DNA of 64,000 nucleotides from Woeseiaceae bacterium (GCA_021773035.1 JAJFKU010000002.1:1-64000); one strand, 5' to 3'; counted from the first letter of the stretch, positions 1-9,520 are shown. Program-made: numbers and translations. Notes: a model not told the origin generated them from the sequence alone.

Positions 1-108
1 GCGATACGAGATGCGTCCAAACGGTGGACCATGCCGATCCGCAACTGGAAGCTGGCACTGAACCGATTTATGATCGAATTTGAAGACCGATTAGTCGACT
101 ACGTTTGA
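1..108 (+). CDS. IS256-family transposase, C-terminal fragment (5' end outside window)
   Basis: Frame 1 is open from base 1 to the TGA at 106-108 and gives 35 residues, including KRWTMPIRNWKLALNRF and IEFEDRL. This is the highly conserved extreme C-terminus of IS256/Mutator-type transposases (W-x-MPIRNW-x-x-ALN-x-F-x-I-x-FE-x-R). The DDE catalytic residues would lie upstream of the window. Only the tail is visible, so whether the transposase is intact is unknown. Confidence 0.85.
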   Translation, partial: AIRDASKRWTMPIRNWKLALNRFMIEFEDRLVDYV

Positions 109-142
109 AACTGGCAGTTACACAGAATTACTTACAGACTCC
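1..142 (+). mobile_element. IS256-family insertion sequence, right end only
   Basis: The window opens inside an insertion sequence of the IS256 (Mutator-like, DDE transposase) family. The transposase C-terminus is followed within about 10 bp by TTACACAGAATTACTTACAG (118-137). This resembles the inner-to-outer order of IS256-family right inverted repeats, which typically carry an ACACAAAATT-like core followed by an ACAG-containing tip. The outer boundary is put near 142 and is approximate. The left end is outside the window, so the intactness of the element and any 8-bp target duplication cannot be judged. Confidence 0.75.
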
Positions 143-311
143 TATTGTCTGACAGTGACTGTCCGATCAAGGTCCGACGATCACAGTTAATCTACCAAAT
201 CCCCCCGTTTGTGACCCACTCGGGGTGATTTTTTTGGACTATGTCGTAGTTTTCAGGCTCGATTAGTCGGTACTCTTCCAAGCTGACATAACGCAGGACA
301 AGCTGATCCAC

Positions 312-1919
312 ATGGTCAAGACCTTCCACCTCCCTGTTTGGCTCCTGCTGCTGGCGGCGCTTGCCTGTCTCACACCGCAGCAGAACGCACGCGCCATGAC
401 GGCGGAGCAGTACTATGCCGACGGGAACCGACTATTTCGTGACGATCTCTACTGGGCCGCCTTACTGCGCTACCGGCAGGCCGCCGAGGAGGGCATGGAT
501 ACGCCGGTCCTGCACTACAACTCAGGCGTTGCACACTACCGGGCCGGGCAGCATATTCGCGCGCGCGACTCGCTCATGAAGGCGCTCGCAGACCCGTCCC
601 TTCGAGTGGCAGCTCATTACAATCTCGGACTCAACGCCTATGAACTCGGCGAAGTCGACGAGGCACTGCGCTGGTTCCGTCTCGCGCGTGACCAGAACCA
701 GAACTCGAAGATCCAGACCTTTGCAGTCGTTGCGATATCGAGGATTCGCGATGAGCTGGCAGAACCCGACAACTTCGAAGTCCGGGTCGCCGAGCGCGAA
801 CAGAAGCGAAACTTTGCCGACCTGGAGTTCTACGCCCGCATTGGCTTCGGCAACGACGATAATGTCTTCCGCTCTCCGGATCAGCCCTATATCGACCTGT
901 CCGACCCGACGGCGCCGACGGTGGTGCCGGAAGTTACCAGCGGTGCGTTCATGCCGCTTAGCCTTGGCGCAAAGTACCGGGTCAACAGTCTTAAATTCGA
1001 GGGCTTCTATGTGGCCTATCGGCTTGCAGGACGTTACTACCAGGATAAAGACCTCGAAAATGCCAACGAATATCAGCACGAAGCCAGTTTTGGCAGCGAA
1101 TACCGCCGCAAGAAAGGTAGCCGCGAGCGCGAGGTCTACAGCGCCTTCAAAGTATCGCAGCACGACGAGACCTACTACGACCCGGACGACGGTGCCGTCC
1201 GCGACGTCGCAGGCGTCGACATCGGCGACCGACTGAACTATTTGCGCTACGGACCCGAACTGAGCTTCCGCCAGTCGCACGAGCGCCTCGCTGTTGGCGC
1301 GAAGATCAAGGGCCAGCTGTGGAATTACGAAGAACAGACCGTCGTACCGGAATACGATCACGAGTACATGCTGCTAAGCCTGTACGGCCAGTACAAACTC
1401 GCGTCGTCATCACTATTGCGGATTACCGTGGACGGTTACAGCCGGCGCTTCGGCGATCGCCCGTCCTTCGATCTCGATGGCCAGCAGCGTACCGCCAACC
1501 CGAACATTCGCTACGATTACTATGCGCTCGGGCTGACGGCCAGGCAGCGCATTTTTGGCAGCCTTTGGTTTGGCATCGACGCCAAGCGCACGGAACGCCT
1601 CGATAAGCACGTCGGCTACAACGACTACACGCTCGACACCTTCGGCGTCGAAATTCACTGGTCGCCCGGCGGGCGCTTCGATCTCCAGGCCAGCGGCATC
1701 TATCGACTCTACGACTACCCCAACGCATTCGCGTTCCACAATACGACTGCCGGACGTAAGACGCAGGAGTCGGCTGACATCAGACTCATTGCCAACTTCC
1801 GCATGACACGCCGTCTAAGCCTGTTCGCCGAAGGCCGCTACCGTGAGACGGTGTCGAACGATACGCGCCTTCAATATGAGCGAAATCAGTACTTGTTAGG
1901 GGTTCGCTGGGAGCAGTAA
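312..1919 (+). CDS. TPR domain plus outer-membrane beta-barrel protein, Slam/DUF560-like
   Basis: 535 residues. A signal peptide (hydrophobic WLLLLAALACL, cleavage probably after NARA near residue 28) is followed by about three tetratricopeptide repeats (roughly 30-145). The remaining ~370 residues are rich in alternating aromatic and polar segments (for example FYARIGFGNDDNVFRS near 176) and end in a strand finishing LLGVRWEQ, as expected of an outer-membrane beta-barrel. This TPR-then-barrel layout is that of Slam (surface lipoprotein assembly modifier, DUF560), which moves lipoproteins to the cell surface. Related TPR-barrel exporters are also possible. No lipoprotein substrate gene lies beside it, so the Slam role is an inference. 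The gene is monocistronic, placed between the IS end and uvrD. Confidence 0.7.
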   Translation: MVKTFHLPVWLLLLAALACLTPQQNARAMTAEQYYADGNRLFRDDLYWAALLRYRQAAEEGMDTPVLHYNSGVAHYRAGQHIRARDSLMKALADPSLRVAAHYNLGLNAYELGEVDEALRWFRLARDQNQNSKIQTFAVVAISRIRDELAEPDNFEVRVAEREQKRNFADLEFYARIGFGNDDNVFRSPDQPYIDLSDPTAPTVVPEVTSGAFMPLSLGAKYRVNSLKFEGFYVAYRLAGRYYQDKDLENANEYQHEASFGSEYRRKKGSREREVYSAFKVSQHDETYYDPDDGAVRDVAGVDIGDRLNYLRYGPELSFRQSHERLAVGAKIKGQLWNYEEQTVVPEYDHEYMLLSLYGQYKLASSSLLRITVDGYSRRFGDRPSFDLDGQQRTANPNIRYDYYALGLTARQRIFGSLWFGIDAKRTERLDKHVGYNDYTLDTFGVEIHWSPGGRFDLQASGIYRLYDYPNAFAFHNTTAGRKTQESADIRLIANFRMTRRLSLFAEGRYRETVSNDTRLQYERNQYLLGVRWEQ

Positions 1920-1968
1920 AGCTCTGCTACACTTCCGCGCTCCTGCAAGCACGGCAAACAGTTTTCCG

Positions 1969-4140
1969 ATGGATGTCACACCGATTCTCGACGGCCTGAA
2001 CGACGCGCAGCGGCAAGCTGTTACGGCGCCGTCCGAACCTGCGCTGGTCATCGCCGGCGCCGGTAGCGGCAAGACGCGCGTACTCGTGCACCGCGCCGCG
2101 TGGCTTATCGACGTCGAGGGCGTTTCGCCGCAGGGCCTGCTCGCCGTTACCTTCACCAACAAGGCCGCGGCCGAGATGCGCGGCCGCATCGAGGCGCTGC
2201 TCAAGGTGCCGGTACAACACCTCTGGATAGGCACGTTTCACGGCCTTGCGCATCGCATGCTGCGGCGTCACTGGCGCGAAGCCGGATTGCCGCAGAGTTT
2301 TCAGATCATCGACTCCGACGATCAGCTGCGTTTGATCAAGCGTCTGTTTAAGAGCCAGGAAATCGATGACAAGCTCTGGGCTCCGAAGGAGATTCAATGG
2401 TTCATCAACGGTCAGAAAGACGAGGGTCTGCGGCCGCAACATATTGACGACGGCGGCGATCCAAACCTCCGCCAGAAGATTGAGCTGTATCGGTCCTACG
2501 AGGAAATCTGTCAACGTGGCGGCCTTGTGGATTTCGCCGAGCTGCTGCTGCGCGCGCACGAGGTTCTGCGCGACAACGCGGAGTTGCTCGAACACTACCG
2601 GCGGCGCTTCCAGCACCTCCTGGTCGATGAGTTTCAGGATACGAATGCGATCCAGTATGCCTGGCTGCGCCTGCTGGCCGGCAGCAAAGGCGTGCCGTTC
2701 GTCGTCGGCGATGACGATCAGTCGATCTACGGCTGGCGAGGCGCGCGCGTGGAGCACATTGAGCAGTTTCAAAAGGATTTTCCCGGCACTCATGTCGTCA
2801 AGCTCGAACAGAACTACCGCTCGACCGGGACAATCCTGAATGCGGCCAACGCCGTAATCTCGAACAATGGCTCACGCATGGGGAAAAATCTGTGGACAGA
2901 CGGAGCCGTTGGCGAGTCCATCAAACTGTACTCCGCCTACAACGAGCGCGACGAAGCTGACTTTATTGTTGGCCGCCTGCGTGACTGGTCCGCACAGGGC
3001 AATGCGCGCGCGGATGCCGCACTCCTGTACCGCTCAAACGCGCAGTCGCGGGTACTGGAAGAAGGCCTGATCAATGCACGCATTCCCTATCGGGTCTACG
3101 GCGGCCTGCGGTTTTTCGAACGCGCCGAAATCAAGGATGCGCTGGCCTACCTGCGCCTGGCGTCCAATCGTGACGACGACAGCTCGTTTGAGCGTGTTGT
3201 CAACAAACCCACTCGCGGCATCGGCGCGCGCACTGTCGAGATAATGCGCGCATACGCTCGTGCCAATGCCTGCTCAATGTGGCGCGCCGCGGGGGCTGTT
3301 GCCAGCGACGAGCTCAACGGCCGCGCGGCGAATGCCGTCGCCGCTTTTATGACGCTCATCGAGCGCATGGCGCGGGAAATCGACGGGCTTGAATTACACG
3401 ATAAAGTCGATCACGTCATTCACCTGAGCGCACTGATCGACTTCTTTAAGAAAGACAAGGGCGAAAAGGGCGAAACCCGCATCGAAAACCTGGCGGAACT
3501 GGTCAGCGCGGCGAAGAGTTTCGAGCCGGATCCCGCCGGGGAGATGTCGCCGCTGGACGAATTCCTGGCGCATGCGGCCCTTGAAGCGGGCGAGGGCCAG
3601 GCAGGCGCCTGGGAGGATTGCGTGCAGTTGATGACCATGCATTCGGCCAAAGGGCTGGAGTTTCCACTGGTCTTTATCTGCGGCATGGAAGACGGCCTGT
3701 TCCCTCACCAGCGCTCGGTCGCCGACGCGCAGGGCCTCGAAGAGGAGCGCCGCCTCTGTTATGTCGGCATCACACGCGCGATGCGCTCACTTTACATCAC
3801 GCATGCCGAGCAGCGACGCCTGCACGGTATGGACAGTTTTTCCCAGCCATCGCGCTTCATTGCCGAAATACCGGACGAACACATCGAGGAAATACGACCG
3901 CGCGTACAGGTAGCCCGGCCAATGCGCTCCCCGGGCGTCACCGGACGCAGGGGCCCGGTGCCGAGCAGCGGCAACGAGCTGGGTATCCGGCTCGGGCAGC
4001 AGGTCCGGCACAAGAAGTTCGGTGATGGCGTTATTCTCAACTGCGAGGGCCAGGGAGCGCACGCGCGGGTAGAGGTGAATTTCGAGGGTGCCGGTACGAA
4101 ATGGCTGGTTCTGAGCTATGCGAATCTCGATCTGATGTAG
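1969..4140 (+). CDS. uvrD: DNA helicase II UvrD
   Basis: 723 residues, the usual length for UvrD (about 720). This superfamily 1A 3'-5' helicase unwinds DNA in nucleotide excision and mismatch repair. Walker A GAGSGKT is at 30-36, motif II DEFQD at 220-224, motif III GDDDQSIYGWRG at 247-258, and LEQNYRS follows. The late motifs MTMHSAKGLEFPLVF and EERRLCYVGITRA lie in the C-terminal half. The tail contains the PcrA/UvrD Tudor-like segment (VRHKKFGDGVIL). GDDDQSIYGWRG matches the UvrD/PcrA/Rep group. trkA starts 10 bp downstream, so the two may share a transcript. Confidence 0.95.
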   Translation: MDVTPILDGLNDAQRQAVTAPSEPALVIAGAGSGKTRVLVHRAAWLIDVEGVSPQGLLAVTFTNKAAAEMRGRIEALLKVPVQHLWIGTFHGLAHRMLRRHWREAGLPQSFQIIDSDDQLRLIKRLFKSQEIDDKLWAPKEIQWFINGQKDEGLRPQHIDDGGDPNLRQKIELYRSYEEICQRGGLVDFAELLLRAHEVLRDNAELLEHYRRRFQHLLVDEFQDTNAIQYAWLRLLAGSKGVPFVVGDDDQSIYGWRGARVEHIEQFQKDFPGTHVVKLEQNYRSTGTILNAANAVISNNGSRMGKNLWTDGAVGESIKLYSAYNERDEADFIVGRLRDWSAQGNARADAALLYRSNAQSRVLEEGLINARIPYRVYGGLRFFERAEIKDALAYLRLASNRDDDSSFERVVNKPTRGIGARTVEIMRAYARANACSMWRAAGAVASDELNGRAANAVAAFMTLIERMAREIDGLELHDKVDHVIHLSALIDFFKKDKGEKGETRIENLAELVSAAKSFEPDPAGEMSPLDEFLAHAALEAGEGQAGAWEDCVQLMTMHSAKGLEFPLVFICGMEDGLFPHQRSVADAQGLEEERRLCYVGITRAMRSLYITHAEQRRLHGMDSFSQPSRFIAEIPDEHIEEIRPRVQVARPMRSPGVTGRRGPVPSSGNELGIRLGQQVRHKKFGDGVILNCEGQGAHARVEVNFEGAGTKWLVLSYANLDLM

Positions 4141-4150
4141 ACTACCCGCG

Positions 4151-5527
4151 ATGAAAATTCTCATACTTGGCGCAGGTCAGGTTGGCGCATCCGCGGCGTA
4201 TCATTTGTCGCGCGAAGAAGCCAACGAAGTCACGGTTGTCGACATGCGCTCGGACGTCCTCAGGGAGCTGCAGGACCGCCTCGATATTCGTACCGTCGTC
4301 GGCCACGCCGCCTATCCCGACGTGCTTGAACGCGCCGGCGCCAGCGATGCAGACATCGTGGTGGCACTGACGAACACCGACGAAACGAATATGGTCGCCT
4401 GCCAGATCGCCTACACCGCATTTCGCACGCCCACCAAAATTGCCCGCATCCGCGCTGCGGAGTACATGAACGCCAACAAGCTGTTCACACAGGACGCGAT
4501 ACCTATCGATGTCCGCATCAGCCCGGAACAGCTCGTATGTTCACATATCGAACAACTCATTCTTTATCCCGGTTCCTCGCAGGTTCTCGATTTCGCCGAT
4601 GGCCGCGTGCGGCTCGTCGGCGTAAAAGCCGACCGGGACGGGCTGCTGGTCGGCCAGCGAATTGCCACGCTCAAAGACCATATACCGAATACCGAAGGTC
4701 GAATCGCCGCTATTTACCGCCACGGCAAGGCGATGCTTCCCGATGGCGATACGGTAATACAGGAGGGCGATGAAGTTTTCTTCATCGCTGACCGCAAGGA
4801 CGTTCGTGTCTTCATGAGCGAAATGCGGCGCCTTGAAGATCCCGTACGACGCGTCGTCATTGCCGGCGGCGGCAACATTGGCGTACGCCTCGCACTGGCG
4901 CTGGAACAGACCAACCAAGTGAAAATTATCGAGCGCGACCCACGACGGGCACGTCGTATTTCCGAGCAGCTCAACAAGGCGATCGTCCTGGTCGGCGACG
5001 CGGCCGACGAAGAGCTGCTGCTCGAAGAGAACATCGACAGTGTCGATGTCTTTTGTGCACTGACGAACTCGGAAGAAGCCAACATACTCAGCTCGATGTT
5101 GTCGAAGCGCCTGGGCGCCAGCAAGGTCATGGCGCTGATCAATCGTCCGTCGTATGTCGACCTGGTCGAGTCGGGCAGCATCGACATCGCGATATCACCG
5201 CAGCAAATCACGATCGGTTCCCTGCTCGCGCACGTGCGGCGAGGCGATGTCGTTAAAGTGCATTCGCTGCGGCGCGGCGCGGCCGAAGCCATGGAAGCCA
5301 TCGCGCACGGCGATGCAGACAGCTCAAAGGTTGTCGGGCGGGCAATCGAAGATATCGAGCTGCCGAAGGGTACGGCGATTGTTGCAGTGGTCCGCGGCGA
5401 CAAAGTCATCATCGCGCATCACGACACCGTCATTGAATCCGACGATCATGTCATTCTGTTTATGACCGACCGGCGCAAGATCGAGCACCTGGAGACGCTC
5501 TTCCAGGTTGGTGTTTCATTCGTTTAG
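4151..5527 (+). CDS. trkA: Trk system potassium uptake regulatory subunit TrkA
   Basis: 458 residues, full length for TrkA. This is the cytoplasmic NAD(H)-binding regulator that assembles on the TrkH potassium channel and gates it. It has two tandem RCK units, each a Rossmann domain (ILGAGQVGASAA from residue 4; IAGGGNIGVRLALAL near 237) followed by an RCK_C domain. Both glycine motifs are intact. trkH follows after 30 bp, giving a trkAH pair that should form the complete low-affinity potassium uptake system. Confidence 0.95.
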   Translation: MKILILGAGQVGASAAYHLSREEANEVTVVDMRSDVLRELQDRLDIRTVVGHAAYPDVLERAGASDADIVVALTNTDETNMVACQIAYTAFRTPTKIARIRAAEYMNANKLFTQDAIPIDVRISPEQLVCSHIEQLILYPGSSQVLDFADGRVRLVGVKADRDGLLVGQRIATLKDHIPNTEGRIAAIYRHGKAMLPDGDTVIQEGDEVFFIADRKDVRVFMSEMRRLEDPVRRVVIAGGGNIGVRLALALEQTNQVKIIERDPRRARRISEQLNKAIVLVGDAADEELLLEENIDSVDVFCALTNSEEANILSSMLSKRLGASKVMALINRPSYVDLVESGSIDIAISPQQITIGSLLAHVRRGDVVKVHSLRRGAAEAMEAIAHGDADSSKVVGRAIEDIELPKGTAIVAVVRGDKVIIAHHDTVIESDDHVILFMTDRRKIEHLETLFQVGVSFV

Positions 5528-5557
5528 GGCCTGTTACCACAAATGAGTAGACCCTAA

Positions 5558-7009
5558 ATGAACTGGACGGTCGTACAGCGGATACTCGGGCTGCTGCTGA
5601 TGATGTTCAGCCTGACTATGCTGCCACCGATCGTCTTCAGCCTTTATTATGACGATCAGTCCTGGCTGCCGTTTCTCGAAGGCTTCGGACTGACGCTGGC
5701 GGCCGGCGCCCTGATCTGGTTGCCGGTTCACCGCTCGCGCAAGGATTTGCGTTTACGCGATGGTTTCCTCGTGGTCGCTGCTTTCTGGACCGTGCTGGGC
5801 ACCTTCGGCGCCGCGCCGCTTTATTTCGCCGATAGTTTGTCGTTGTCGCTGACGGACGCTATTTTCGAATCGATGTCCGGTCTGACAACGACCGGCGCGA
5901 CCGTGCTCACCGGGCTCGATGATCTCCCGCTGTCGGTACTCTACTACCGCCAGCAATTGCAGTGGCTAGGGGGCATGGGAATTATCGTTTTAGCGGTTGC
6001 CGTGTTACCGATGCTGGGTGTCGGCGGCATGCAGTTGTACCGGGCAGAAACGCCCGGACCTGTGAAGGATACCAAGCTCACGCCGCGAATTACCGAAACG
6101 GCCAAGGCGCTGTGGTACGTGTATCTGGCATTCACGATTGCCTGCATGCTCAGCTACCGACTCGCCGGCATGGGCTGGTTCGACGCACTGTGCCATGCCT
6201 TCTCTACCGTTGCGATTGGCGGTTTCTCAACTCATGACGCCAGTATTGGCTATTTCGACAGCGGCATCGTCGACGGCGTTGCAATCGTCTTCATGTTTTT
6301 GGCGGGTATCAATTTTTCGCTGCATTTCTTCGCCTGGCGCTACGTCTCGGTCAAACACTATTTTCAAGACCCGGAGTTCAGGGCCTATGGCTTCATACTC
6401 ATCGTACTGTCCGTCGTCGTCGTCGCTACGCTGTACCAGTTTCGCGGCTTTGATGACCCTGGACAAACCTTTATCAACGGCGTTTTTCAGGCCGTGTCGA
6501 TAGCGACGACAACCGGTTTCACGACCGAGAACTTTGCGCTGTGGCCTGCTGCCCTGCCAGTGTTGTTGATTTTCGCCAGTTTTGTCGGCGGATCAGCCGG
6601 CTCGACGGCCGGCGGTATCAAGGTGATTCGCTGGCTGCTCATTTACAAGCAGGGAGCGCGGGAAGTCGCGCGACTCGTTCACCCTAATGCAGAAATTCCG
6701 GTCAAACTTGGAAACACTGCCGTTCAGTACCGGGTTGTAGACGCCGTCTGGGGGTTTTTCTCGGTCTATATCGTCGTCTTTGGAGTGATGCTGCTGGCAA
6801 TGATGGCAACCGGACTGGACCAGGTCACTGCGTTCTCCGCCGTCGCCGCGACGCTCAACAATCTCGGCCCGGGCCTCGGCGACGTCAGTGCCGGATTCAT
6901 GTCTTTGAGCGACACGGCCAAGTGGATTTCCGTCGCCGGGATGCTGCTCGGGCGTCTTGAGATCTTCACGCTGCTGGTACTGATAACCCCGACGTTCTGG
7001 CGCCACTAG
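5558..7009 (+). CDS. trkH: Trk system potassium uptake channel subunit TrkH
   Basis: 483 residues, the family norm. This inner-membrane potassium channel subunit has four M1-P-M2-like repeats. The four selectivity-filter loops are visible as TTTGATV, AIGGFSTH, TTTGFTTE and NNLGPGLG, each with the key glycine. It works with TrkA encoded just upstream. The TRAP gene dctQ begins 14 bp after the stop, so this transcript may read into the TRAP permeases. Confidence 0.95.
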   Translation: MNWTVVQRILGLLLMMFSLTMLPPIVFSLYYDDQSWLPFLEGFGLTLAAGALIWLPVHRSRKDLRLRDGFLVVAAFWTVLGTFGAAPLYFADSLSLSLTDAIFESMSGLTTTGATVLTGLDDLPLSVLYYRQQLQWLGGMGIIVLAVAVLPMLGVGGMQLYRAETPGPVKDTKLTPRITETAKALWYVYLAFTIACMLSYRLAGMGWFDALCHAFSTVAIGGFSTHDASIGYFDSGIVDGVAIVFMFLAGINFSLHFFAWRYVSVKHYFQDPEFRAYGFILIVLSVVVVATLYQFRGFDDPGQTFINGVFQAVSIATTTGFTTENFALWPAALPVLLIFASFVGGSAGSTAGGIKVIRWLLIYKQGAREVARLVHPNAEIPVKLGNTAVQYRVVDAVWGFFSVYIVVFGVMLLAMMATGLDQVTAFSAVAATLNNLGPGLGDVSAGFMSLSDTAKWISVAGMLLGRLEIFTLLVLITPTFWRH

Positions 7010-7023
7010 AGTCCGCTAACACG

Positions 7024-7509
7024 ATGCTCGACCGATTCAGCATAATGCTCGGCAAAACCACCGCGTGGTTCACGTTGTTCATGGTGCTGGTGACTTTTGT
7101 CGTCGTTGTTATGCGCTACGTTTTTGATGTCGGGCTAATTTGGCTGCAGGAGTCCGTTGTCTGGATGCACGCGTTTGTCTTCATGGCCGGAGCTGCGTAC
7201 ACACTGCAGCAGGAAGAACACGTTCGCGTCGACATTTTTTATCGACGAATGAACCCTCGACAGCGTGCCTGGATCGACCTCGCGGGCGTGCTCCTGTTTC
7301 TTTTTCCTCTGTGTATTTTTCTTGCCTGGAAAGCGCTCGACTTCGTCGCTGTTTCGTGGCGACTGCAGGAGGCTTCGCGCGAGTCCGGTGGTTTACCGTA
7401 TCCTCTGATCCCGCTGCTGAAGTCCGCTCTCGTCCTTATGCCGGTCACGGTTGGATTGCAGGGCGTTGCTTTGACCTTACGCAGCATTCGCACGCTGCGA
7501 GGCCATTAG
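7024..7509 (+). CDS. dctQ: TRAP transporter small permease subunit (DctQ)
   Basis: 161 residues with four hydrophobic segments. The pattern W-L-Q-E-S-V-V-W-M-H and the EEHVRVDIFYRRM loop after the second helix are typical of DctQ. It is the small membrane subunit of a tripartite ATP-independent periplasmic transporter and couples substrate import to the sodium gradient with DctM. The next gene, dctM, starts 4 bp after the stop. No binding protein gene is adjacent; the only candidate in the window is at 15694-16788. Confidence 0.9.
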   Translation: MLDRFSIMLGKTTAWFTLFMVLVTFVVVVMRYVFDVGLIWLQESVVWMHAFVFMAGAAYTLQQEEHVRVDIFYRRMNPRQRAWIDLAGVLLFLFPLCIFLAWKALDFVAVSWRLQEASRESGGLPYPLIPLLKSALVLMPVTVGLQGVALTLRSIRTLRGH

Positions 7510-7513
7510 CGAC

Positions 7514-8887
7514 ATGGAGTGGGTTGCCGCACTGTTGTTCATTGCCGTTATCCTGTTACTGCTGGCGGGGTTTCCCGTTGCATTCACTCTCGGCGGTACC
7601 GCGCTGTTGTTCGCCGCTGCCGGTGTGCTCGGCGGCAGTTTTCACGAGGCCTTGTTATCAGGTCTGCCGAACCGAATTTTTGGCATCATGACCAACGAGA
7701 CGCTGGTCGCCGTGCCGCTGTTCGTCTTTATGGGCGTAACGCTGGAGCGCGCACGTATCGCGGAAGACCTGCTCGAAACGCTGAGCGCGCTTTTCGGGAA
7801 GTTGCGGGGAGGGCTCGGTATTTCGGTCACGCTGGTCGGCATGCTGCTGGCCGCCAGTACAGGTATCGTTGGGGCAACGGTCGTGACAATGGGACTGTTG
7901 TCGCTACCAACGATGCTCAAGCACGGTTACTCACCGGAGGTCTCCGCCGGCACTATCTGCGCAGCCGGTACGCTGGGCCAGATCATTCCACCATCGATCA
8001 TCCTGGTCATGCTCGGCGACGTCATGACGACGGCTTACCAACAGGCGCAGCTGGACATGGGTATTTTCTCGCCCAAGACCGTATCGGTTGGCGACCTGTT
8101 TGCCGGCGCGTTGATTCCAGGCCTGCTGCTGGTTTTTCTGTACATGCTTTATCTTCTTGCGCTGGCGTTTTTCAGGCCGGCAACCATGCCGGCGCATCGC
8201 CAGGAAGACGGCGAAACCGTTTCACTGAGCCGGGTTTTACGCGCTCTTTTCCCACCGCTGTTGTTGATCTTCGCGGTGTTGGGTTCAATTCTGGGCGGCT
8301 ACGCAACGCCAACCGAGGCCGCGGGGGTCGGCGGCATGGGGGCATTGTTGCTCGCAATCTCACGACGCGAGCTAAATCTTTCCCGCCTGCGGGAAATAAT
8401 GCGCAGCACCCTGCGTATCAGCAGCATGGTTTTCATGATACTGATCGGTGCGTCAATCTTCTCACTGGTGTTTCGCGGCTACGGCGGCGACGATGGCGTG
8501 CGTGCCATCCTTGAGTCGCTTCCGGGGGGTATAGTCGGGGCCGTTATCGTCGTCATGCTGGTCATGTTCCTGCTCGGCTTCGTACTCGACTTTATCGAGA
8601 TCACTTTCGTCGTTGTGCCGATCGTCGGTCCGGTATTGCTGGCGATGGGGCTGGACCCCGTGTGGCTCGGTATCATGATAGCGATCAATCTGCAGACCTC
8701 GTTCCTGACGCCACCGTTCGGCTTCGCATTATTCTATTTGCGCGGTGTTGCGCCACCCTCGATTACGACGGCGCAGATTTACCGTGGCGCGATACCGTTT
8801 GTTGCCATTCAGTTATTCGCACTGCTGCTGCTCGCAATTTTTCCGCAACTGGTCACCTGGCTTCCCGGAAAGATTTACGGCAGTTAA
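7514..8887 (+). CDS. dctM: TRAP transporter large permease subunit (DctM)
   Basis: 457 residues with about 12 membrane segments, the DctM transport subunit. Family signatures include GFPVAFTLGG near the N-terminus, the ASTGIVGATVVTMG segment and GQIIPPSIILVMLGD in the middle. The protein is slightly longer than the simplest C4-dicarboxylate DctM proteins (about 425) because of a soluble insertion around residues 175-200. That length is common in systems whose receptor is of the TakP (2-oxoacid/monocarboxylate) type, which fits the DctP at 15694-16788. Confidence 0.92.
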   Translation: MEWVAALLFIAVILLLLAGFPVAFTLGGTALLFAAAGVLGGSFHEALLSGLPNRIFGIMTNETLVAVPLFVFMGVTLERARIAEDLLETLSALFGKLRGGLGISVTLVGMLLAASTGIVGATVVTMGLLSLPTMLKHGYSPEVSAGTICAAGTLGQIIPPSIILVMLGDVMTTAYQQAQLDMGIFSPKTVSVGDLFAGALIPGLLLVFLYMLYLLALAFFRPATMPAHRQEDGETVSLSRVLRALFPPLLLIFAVLGSILGGYATPTEAAGVGGMGALLLAISRRELNLSRLREIMRSTLRISSMVFMILIGASIFSLVFRGYGGDDGVRAILESLPGGIVGAVIVVMLVMFLLGFVLDFIEITFVVVPIVGPVLLAMGLDPVWLGIMIAINLQTSFLTPPFGFALFYLRGVAPPSITTAQIYRGAIPFVAIQLFALLLLAIFPQLVTWLPGKIYGS

Positions 8888-8944
8888 CCCCGGCGCTACT
8901 TTTTAGACGTTTATATAGGCGCATTCAAAAAGGGAGGCAGTGAT

Positions 8945-9520
8945 ATGAGATCACGAATAGCTATCGTAGCAGTTTTATGTGTTTTTCTTGGCGGCGCGGC
9001 GGGCGCGGAAGAGCAACAACAATCAACTTCACGCCAGTTGCCGGATATGCCGTTGATGGACCTGCTGCAGGAAGTCGGCAGGAACACCGGCCGCGTTTTC
9101 GTCGTTGACCAGCGAGTCGATGCGGACGTTGTGACCGGACAGGCCGGTGGCAAAGGTACGGACTACGGAACGCTGCTGTCGATATTAAAGAACAACGATA
9201 TGGCGGCGGTTGATAACGGTAGTGTCGTCAGTATCGTAGATGTGAACAAAATTCGTCAGTACCCGTTGCCGGTATTGTATGACGAGGACCCGTCGATTGA
9301 CGATGAGCAGTGGGTAACGATGTTAGTCAAGGTGCAGCACGCGAATGCCGGAAAACTCGTTCCGATACTCCGGCCGATCCTGCCGCTGCAGGGGCACATG
9401 GTCGCGCATGCGGAGTCGAATACACTCACTATAGTTGATCGTTACGGCAACGTCCGGCGGGTGCTTGCGTTGGTCAGGAAGATGGACGACGAGGTAGTGC
9501 GGCAACAACAGCAGCATTGA
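8945..9520 (+). CDS. Small periplasmic protein with secretin N-domains only
   Basis: 191 residues. A signal peptide (VAVLCVFLGGAAGA) is followed by an STN/N0-like domain (about 33-105: MPLMDLLQEVGRNTGRVFVV) and a secretin_N (N1-type) domain (about 118-185: VKVQHANAGKLVPILRPIL, then NTLTIVDRYGNVRRVLALV). These are the periplasmic ring domains of GspD/PilQ secretins, but the channel-forming barrel is absent and the protein ends in KMDDEVVRQQQQH. A strong GGGAGG-type ribosome site precedes the ATG. The 3' end overlaps the convergent aminotransferase gene by 47 bp. It may be a relic, an assembly accessory or a stand-alone oligomeriser. Confidence 0.7.
   Translation: MRSRIAIVAVLCVFLGGAAGAEEQQQSTSRQLPDMPLMDLLQEVGRNTGRVFVVDQRVDADVVTGQAGGKGTDYGTLLSILKNNDMAAVDNGSVVSIVDVNKIRQYPLPVLYDEDPSIDDEQWVTMLVKVQHANAGKLVPILRPILPLQGHMVAHAESNTLTIVDRYGNVRRVLALVRKMDDEVVRQQQQH

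Noticed and set aside
202..235. Terminator-like CCCCG...CGGGG followed by seven T residues
   Set aside because: Stem only 5 bp with a 13-base loop; too weak to call, though it could serve the IS element transcript.
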